Assembly: GCA_051879015.1 (NCBI GenBank)
Contig: JBJELF010000040.1
Span: 6,897-70,896, forward strand
Length of the DNA stretch: 64,000 nucleotides
Direction: 5' to 3'
DNA from: JBJELF01 sp051879015
GTDB lineage: Bacteria; Bacillota; Clostridia; Lachnospirales; Lachnospiraceae
Both the position numbers and the translations under genes were made by a program. The notes below the pieces were generated by a model. It searched no databases, was not told the origin of the DNA, and saw only the letters and a list, made by a program, of their open reading frames with translations. Positions 58,993 to 64,000 of this stretch are shown here, piece after piece (position 1 is the first letter of the stretch; each line of letters opens with the position of its first letter).

Positions 58993-61878
58993 ATGAGTGA
59001 AAGAATCAGTCAGAGCCAGTCAAAAGTAAGTGTTAAAAAAAATAATAAAAATGTTGGAAAAACATATCAAAAAACAAATTCACAGACAAATTCAGGGAAA
59101 AATCCGCAAGCAAAGCAAAGAAATGATGCTCAAAAGGCTCCAAATGCAAAATTAAGGGAAGATAAAAAGGTAAATCTGTCGAAGCCTTTCTCCAGTCAGC
59201 AAAATCAGAAAAGTCAGAAGGAAAGTCGGGAAGAAGAGTTTGATATTCCGATTGTCAGAGAATTAATTTGTCTGGCAGTAATAACCCTTTTAATCTTAAT
59301 TTTTGTCAGTTGTTTTGTGAACTATGAAAGTGCAATGTATTGGCTTAAGCAAATTCAGCTGGGATTGTTTGGCGGGATGGGGTATGTGATTCCTGTTATT
59401 GCCATAGGAGTTGTTATTTGGATTTACTTTAAAGGATGGAAGTTCAAAAATAAAATCAAAGTGATTAGCATTGTGGTGATGTCAATCTTGCTGTGCAGTA
59501 TGTTTCAGATGTATTCTAAAGAAGGATTTTCGAGCAGCAATTCTATTCTTTATTATTTTGTGACAAGCCAGAATGGTTCGGGTGGCGGTTTGATTGGCTG
59601 TCTGCTGCTTAAGATCCTGTATCCGGTTTTGGGTACGTTAGGCTGTATGATTGTTTTTTTCTTTTTTATGATTGGCGTGATGATGATTTTGACGGAAAAA
59701 TCCTTTATGGAGTTCATCAAGTATTGTATGTATGAAGTAAAAAATATGATTATACTCTTAAAACAATCAGAATTGAGAAATGAAAAAATCTTAAATAAAC
59801 CTAAATTAGAATTAGTCCATAAAAGTGAAAAAAAAATATCAGAAGAGAATAAATCAAATCAGGTGGAAAACAGGAAAAAAGTTGAATTTAAAATTGAACA
59901 TATGGATGATTATGACGAAGACAGGGAAGATGTTTCTATAAAGAAAGAGATGAAACCTTCTCTGCGTGAGCGAATTAAACAGCTCATTCATTTCGAGGAT
60001 GAGTGGCAAGATGAGGAGTGTGACGAAGATGACGAGTACAATGATAAGGAAAAAAATCAAACTTTCATTGAGAAGCTGATGCTGGATGACGAGGAAAGGG
60101 AGTTTGTGAAAGATACTTCTTCAGTGAAGTTGATATCGGACACGAATGTAAATTTAAATAAACAGCAGCATAGTGATAGTAATGGTGCAGATAAAATTGC
60201 ACTGGCTCGAGAAAATTCCTGGCAAAAAAAGTTAGATGAACAGAATGGTGGGCGCAAGGTTAGTGATGAGGAGCAGTATAAGACAGTAGAGTTCGCCAAT
60301 GGTACAACTAAGACGGTGGTCAGAGACAGTGTGCCGGGAGAGAAAAAAGTGGTAAAAGCGGCAAAGAAGACCTCGGACGAAAAGAAAAATCGTCAGATGA
60401 CGCTGTTTGATTCTAAGGAGATTGATTATCAGCTGCCATCGACGGATCTTTTGGGAAAAGAGAAATATACTCGGAGAACATCAGAGATGGATCAAGAACT
60501 GCAGGAAACGGCAGAAAAGCTGCAGCAGGTTTTTGACAGTTTCAATGTGGATGTGACCATCACGAAGGTGAGCTGCGGTCCAGCAGTTACTCGCTATGAG
60601 CTGCAGCCAGCGCAGGGTGTCAAGGTGAGTCGAATTGTTAGTCTGGCAGATGATATTAAACTGAATTTGGCGGCAGCGGACATCCGTATTGAGGCACCAA
60701 TTCCAGGAAAAGCAGCGGTGGGCATTGAGGTGCCCAATCGAGAAAACAGTGTGGTTGCTTTAAGAAGTCTATTAGAAGATAAAAATTTTCAAAATCATAA
60801 CTCTAAATTGGCTTTTGCTGTGGGAAAAGACATTGGAGGAAACAATTTAATAGCCGATATCGCAAAGATGCCTCATCTTTTGATTGCCGGAGCTACAGGA
60901 TCAGGAAAATCTGTCTGCATCAATACAATTTTAATGAGCATTTTATATCATGCAAAGCCAGAAGAAGTGCGTTTGATTATGATTGACCCGAAAGTGGTGG
61001 AGCTGAGTGTTTACAATGGAATTCCTCATCTGCTGCTGCCGGTAGTAACGGATCCAAAAAAGGCGGCAAATGCTCTAGGGTGGGCTGTGGCTGAGATGAC
61101 ACGACGCTATCAGGTCTTTGCGGAGCATTCTGTGCGCGATATGAGAGGTTATAACAAAAAGGTCGAAGCTGGCGAAATCTTAGAAAATGGTCAGCTGGCG
61201 GCAAAGATGCCTCAGATTGTAATTATTGTGGATGAGTTGGCAGATTTAATGATGGTAGCGCCAGGTGATGTAGAGGATTCTATTTGTCGTCTGGCTCAGA
61301 TGGCACGAGCAGCGGGGATGCATTTGATTATTGCGACTCAGAGACCCAGTGTCAATGTGATTACCGGTGTTATCAAAGCAAATATTCCATCGCGGATTGC
61401 ATTTGCTGTATCTTCGGGTGTGGATTCCAGAACTATTTTGGATATGAATGGTGCAGAAAAATTGTTGGGAAAGGGTGACATGCTATTTTATCCCAGCGGG
61501 TATTCTAAGCCAGTGCGTGTGCAGGGAGCTTTTGTCTCTGATTATGAGGTTAGTCAGGTGGTTGAGTTTTGGAGCAGTCAGGTGACAGAAAATCATAAAA
61601 AAGAGAGGGAAGAGGTATCTCAGAAAATCGAGGAATCCATTCGTGAGGAAAATCACAGTGCCAGCGAAAGAGATGAGCTTTTTGAGCAAGCGGGAAGGTT
61701 GATTATCGAGAAAGAAAAGGCATCTATCGGTATGCTGCAGCGTGCATTTAAGATTGGATTTAATCGGGCGGCTCGTCTCATGGACCAGCTCTGTGAGGCA
61801 GGGGTAGTTGGCGAAGAGGAAGGAACCAAACCTAGGAAAATATTGCTGACTATGCAAGAATTTGAAAAATTATTGTAG
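58993..61878 (+). CDS. ftsK: DNA translocase FtsK/SpoIIIE
   Basis: A hexameric membrane-anchored DNA pump for chromosome segregation at division or into the forespore. It has 961 residues from the ATG at 58993 (after GAGGTGA; a GTG at 58981 is the alternative). A basic Gln/Lys/Asn-rich N-terminus is followed by about four transmembrane helices (95-245), a long charged linker (245-480), and the motor: YELQPAQGVKVSRIVSLADD, Walker A GATGSGKSVCIN, Walker B IVIIVDELADLMM, ATQRPSVNVITGVIKANIPS. The C-terminal gamma winged helix (SIGMLQRAFKIGFNRAARLM) reads DNA polarity sites. Whether it is SpoIIIE-like or FtsK-like in use cannot be told. Confidence 0.95.
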   Translation: MSERISQSQSKVSVKKNNKNVGKTYQKTNSQTNSGKNPQAKQRNDAQKAPNAKLREDKKVNLSKPFSSQQNQKSQKESREEEFDIPIVRELICLAVITLLILIFVSCFVNYESAMYWLKQIQLGLFGGMGYVIPVIAIGVVIWIYFKGWKFKNKIKVISIVVMSILLCSMFQMYSKEGFSSSNSILYYFVTSQNGSGGGLIGCLLLKILYPVLGTLGCMIVFFFFMIGVMMILTEKSFMEFIKYCMYEVKNMIILLKQSELRNEKILNKPKLELVHKSEKKISEENKSNQVENRKKVEFKIEHMDDYDEDREDVSIKKEMKPSLRERIKQLIHFEDEWQDEECDEDDEYNDKEKNQTFIEKLMLDDEEREFVKDTSSVKLISDTNVNLNKQQHSDSNGADKIALARENSWQKKLDEQNGGRKVSDEEQYKTVEFANGTTKTVVRDSVPGEKKVVKAAKKTSDEKKNRQMTLFDSKEIDYQLPSTDLLGKEKYTRRTSEMDQELQETAEKLQQVFDSFNVDVTITKVSCGPAVTRYELQPAQGVKVSRIVSLADDIKLNLAAADIRIEAPIPGKAAVGIEVPNRENSVVALRSLLEDKNFQNHNSKLAFAVGKDIGGNNLIADIAKMPHLLIAGATGSGKSVCINTILMSILYHAKPEEVRLIMIDPKVVELSVYNGIPHLLLPVVTDPKKAANALGWAVAEMTRRYQVFAEHSVRDMRGYNKKVEAGEILENGQLAAKMPQIVIIVDELADLMMVAPGDVEDSICRLAQMARAAGMHLIIATQRPSVNVITGVIKANIPSRIAFAVSSGVDSRTILDMNGAEKLLGKGDMLFYPSGYSKPVRVQGAFVSDYEVSQVVEFWSSQVTENHKKEREEVSQKIEESIREENHSASERDELFEQAGRLIIEKEKASIGMLQRAFKIGFNRAARLMDQLCEAGVVGEEEGTKPRKILLTMQEFEKLL

Positions 61879-61884
61879 ATGCTC

Positions 61885-61913
61885 ATGTCATCGTTTTACG
61901 AAAGCGGCGGCAT
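61885..61913. repeat. Second palindromic repeat family, copy 2
   Basis: ATGTCATCGTTTTACGAAAG then CGGCGGCATTTAAAAT. It matches the hairpin at 46619-46647 at most positions, including loop and 3' flank, but the stem has one mismatch and two wobble pairs. Confidence 0.6.
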
Positions 61914-61970
61914 TTAAAATACCCCCTATGGGGACAGCATAAGACTATTTTGGTAAGGAGAATGAAAAAA

Positions 61971-63641
61971 ATGAAGACAGACATCGAAATTGCTCAGGAA
62001 GCACAGATGTACCACATTCGTGATGTGGTAAAGCCTTTTGGCATCGAGGAAGATGATTTGGAGATGTATGGTAAGTACAAGGCAAAGATTTCCAGAGAAT
62101 TGTGGCAGAAGGTAAAGGACAGACCAGATGGAAAGTTAGTATTGGTGACAGCCATTAATCCAACTCCAGCGGGAGAGGGAAAGACCACTGTTAGTATCGG
62201 TCTGTCTCAGGCATTAAATCAATTGGGAAAGAAAACGATTGCTGCCCTTCGTGAGCCCTCTTTAGGACCTTGTTTTGGTATTAAGGGCGGAGCTGCTGGC
62301 GGCGGTTATTCTCAGGTGGTACCGATGGAGGATTTAAATCTCCATTTTACAGGTGATTTCCATGCTATCACTTCTGCTAATAATCTGTTGGCAGCAATGT
62401 TAGACAATCATATCCAGCAGGGAAATACTTTGGGAATTGATACTCGTTCCATTACCTGGAAGCGTTGTCTGGATATGAATGACCGTGTACTGAGAAATAT
62501 TGTAGTCGGTTTGGGTGCAAAGGCAGATGGTGTAGTCAGAGAAGATCATTTTGTCATTACTGTTGCGTCGGAAATTATGGCTATTCTCTGTTTGTGTAAT
62601 GATATGGCGGATTTGAAGGAACGTCTGAGTAAGATTATTGTGGCTTACAATTATGCGGGAGAGCCAGTGACTGCTGGTGATTTGAAAGCAGTTGGTGCTA
62701 TGGCGGCATTGCTGAAAGATGCCATCCAACCCAATGTAATTCAAACTCTGGAGCATACCCCCGCCTTTGTGCATGGCGGACCATTTGCCAATATTGCTCA
62801 TGGCTGCAACAGTGTGCAGGCAACAAAGACTGCCTTGAAGCTGGCAGATATTGTTGTGACAGAAGCGGGATTTGGTGCTGACTTAGGTGCAGAGAAATTT
62901 TTTGATATTAAATGCCGCAAGTCCAATTTGAAGCCGGATGCAGTGGTATTGGTAGCTACGGTAAAGGCTTTGAAGTATAATGGAGGAGTAGCTAAAACAG
63001 AATTGGGCGTTGAAAATCTGGAGGCATTGAAGGCTGGTATTGTCAATCTGGAAAAGCATATTGAAAATCTGCAGAAGTTTGGGGTGCCGATTGTAGTGAC
63101 CTTAAATTCTTTTGTAAGCGATACAGAGGCGGAATATGCTTTTATTCGTGAGTTCTGTGAGAGCCATGGCTGCGAGTTTGCATTGGCACAGGTTTGGGCA
63201 AAAGGCGGCGAGGGCGGTCTGGAGCTGGCGCAGAAGGTAATCAATACCTTAGAGCAGAAGGAGAGTCATTTTGCTCCGCTGTATGATTTGGAAGTGCCAT
63301 TGAAGGAAAAAATTGAGAAGATTGCCACCGAAATTTATGGAGCGGATGGAGTAGTATTTGCTCCGGCGGCCAGCAAGATGCTGAAGAAGTTGGAAGAAAT
63401 GGGATTTGGCAATCTGCCGGTATGTATGGCAAAGAATCAGTATTCTTTGTCCGATGACCAGACGAAGCTGGGGCGTCCTACTAACTTCAAGATTAATGTC
63501 AGAGAAGTGTATGTCAGTGCAGGTGCTGGCTTTGTTGTTGTGCTGACGGGAAATGTCATGACCATGCCAGGACTTCCCAAGGTACCGGCAGCATTCAACA
63601 TTGATGTAGACGAAAACGGAAAAATAACAGGACTCTTCTAA
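61971..63641 (+). CDS. fhs: Formate-tetrahydrofolate ligase
   Basis: Makes 10-formyl-tetrahydrofolate from formate, THF and ATP, feeding purine synthesis and one-carbon or acetogenic metabolism. It has 556 residues, the usual length. Motifs are the P-loop TAINPTPAGEGKTTVSIGL, REPSLGPCFGIKGGAAGGGY, FHAITSANNLLAAMLDNH, EAGFGADLGAEKFFDIKCR and VYVSAGAGFVVVLTGNVMTM. The start at 61971 is best spaced from AAGGAG (61955-61960); the ATG at 61962 is too close. No THF riboswitch was recognised upstream. Confidence 0.96.
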   Translation: MKTDIEIAQEAQMYHIRDVVKPFGIEEDDLEMYGKYKAKISRELWQKVKDRPDGKLVLVTAINPTPAGEGKTTVSIGLSQALNQLGKKTIAALREPSLGPCFGIKGGAAGGGYSQVVPMEDLNLHFTGDFHAITSANNLLAAMLDNHIQQGNTLGIDTRSITWKRCLDMNDRVLRNIVVGLGAKADGVVREDHFVITVASEIMAILCLCNDMADLKERLSKIIVAYNYAGEPVTAGDLKAVGAMAALLKDAIQPNVIQTLEHTPAFVHGGPFANIAHGCNSVQATKTALKLADIVVTEAGFGADLGAEKFFDIKCRKSNLKPDAVVLVATVKALKYNGGVAKTELGVENLEALKAGIVNLEKHIENLQKFGVPIVVTLNSFVSDTEAEYAFIREFCESHGCEFALAQVWAKGGEGGLELAQKVINTLEQKESHFAPLYDLEVPLKEKIEKIATEIYGADGVVFAPAASKMLKKLEEMGFGNLPVCMAKNQYSLSDDQTKLGRPTNFKINVREVYVSAGAGFVVVLTGNVMTMPGLPKVPAAFNIDVDENGKITGLF

Positions 63642-63729
63642 ATCATCTTAGGGATGTTTGGTGATATTTTAGGTAGTTATAAGCATAAAATGGTGAGAAC
63701 ACTATTGAAAATATAGAGGAGTTTCATCT

Positions 63730-64000
63730 ATGATTTTAAGTCAACTACTTGTAAATTCTGTTTATGCCGTGTTGAAGGGCAATGTAGAAGTAGAAATTTC
63801 AGAAATTGTCAGTGATTCCAGGAAAGTGACGAAAGGATGCGTCTTTGTCTGTATTTCAGGAAATCATTTTGACGGACACAGCACCATCTGTCAGGTTTTG
63901 GCAGATGGTGCTTGCGCTATTATTGTGGAACGGTTGAGCAGGGAAGTAGAGGAGCTGCTGACGGATGACGATAGGGAATGTACTGTGATTTTGGTGGAGA
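63730..64000 (+). CDS. murE: UDP-N-acetylmuramyl-tripeptide synthetase (N-terminal part)
   Basis: The first 90 codons of a Mur ligase, cut by the window edge. MILSQLLVNSVYAVLKGN, the uridine-binding segment VSDSRKVTKGCVFVCISGNH with FDGH, and GACAIIVE are typical of MurE, which adds the third amino acid (meso-diaminopimelate or lysine) to the peptidoglycan precursor. The ATP-binding and specificity regions are not in the window, so MurF cannot be fully excluded. RBS AGAGGAG. Confidence 0.85.
   Translation, partial: MILSQLLVNSVYAVLKGNVEVEISEIVSDSRKVTKGCVFVCISGNHFDGHSTICQVLADGACAIIVERLSREVEELLTDDDRECTVILVE

Noticed and set aside
61879..61970. THF riboswitch before fhs
   Set aside because: The gap is only 92 nt and has no match to the THF aptamer as I remember it; it holds a repeat hairpin and a CCCC/GGGG mini-hairpin.

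Overview
The window is chromosomal DNA from a low-GC Gram-positive anaerobe of the class Clostridia, most likely family Lachnospiraceae. The evidence is gene content: a SCIFF peptide (scfA) beside its radical SAM maturase (scfB), a SecD-SecF fusion, a GatCAB operon, the forespore sigma factor SigG, a PdaA-type deacetylase, and HrcA with a CIRCE operator. The family is inferred from these markers and gene order. No rRNA, tRNA, CRISPR array, prophage or complete insertion sequence was seen. The assignment is from reading only, with no database search.

Layout. 1-4380: the 3' part of dnaE (DNA polymerase III alpha), cut into three exons by two group II introns that carry no reverse transcriptase. 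4505-6300: pfkA and a TrmH/SpoU rRNA methyltransferase. 6644-9504: an MBOAT acyltransferase and its AlgJ/DHHW partner. 9791-11152: a secreted SH3/3D-domain wall protein. 11422-16496: typA and gatCAB. 16536-18359: a TIGR04086-like membrane protein (minus strand) and a CNNM/CorC transporter with a structured leader. 18493-24022: scfA, scfB, secDF, tgt, yajC. 24261-24405: an orphan structured RNA. 24664-30074: leuB, ilvD, ilvB and a coiled-coil protein. 30574-33632: lepA and hemW. 34529-39518: the CIRCE-controlled heat-shock cluster hrcA-grpE-dnaK-dnaJ. 39605-45396: a CobA/CobO-like enzyme, an AI-2E family transporter, a D,D-carboxypeptidase, an orphan solute-binding lipoprotein and a small hypothetical protein. 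45500-47779 (minus): tyrA with an ACT domain and a phosphoesterase. 48043-54505: scpA-scpB, two coiled-coil membrane proteins (one a NodB deacetylase), a second D,D-carboxypeptidase, a dipeptidase and ldhA. 54619-57838 (minus): amidase, PdaA-like deacetylase and sigG. 58078-63641: a DUF4422 glycosyltransferase-like protein, ftsK/spoIIIE and fhs. 63730-end: the start of murE.

The genes are mostly housekeeping: replication, chromosome segregation and condensation, translation quality, protein export, branched-chain amino acid synthesis, and envelope or spore-wall remodelling. Three non-coding features stand out. First, dnaE is interrupted by two group II introns at invariant positions; one lies directly after the codon of the presumed third catalytic aspartate, and candidate EBS1-IBS1 pairings fit both. 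Second, about fourteen copies of a palindromic intergenic repeat, with ends like ATGATACC/GGTATCAT or ATGATGTTG/CAACATCAT, are scattered from about 6.4 kb to 59 kb; several supply the stop codon of the gene before them. Third, there are unexplained structured RNAs at 24261-24405 and in the leader of the CNNM gene (16966-17090).
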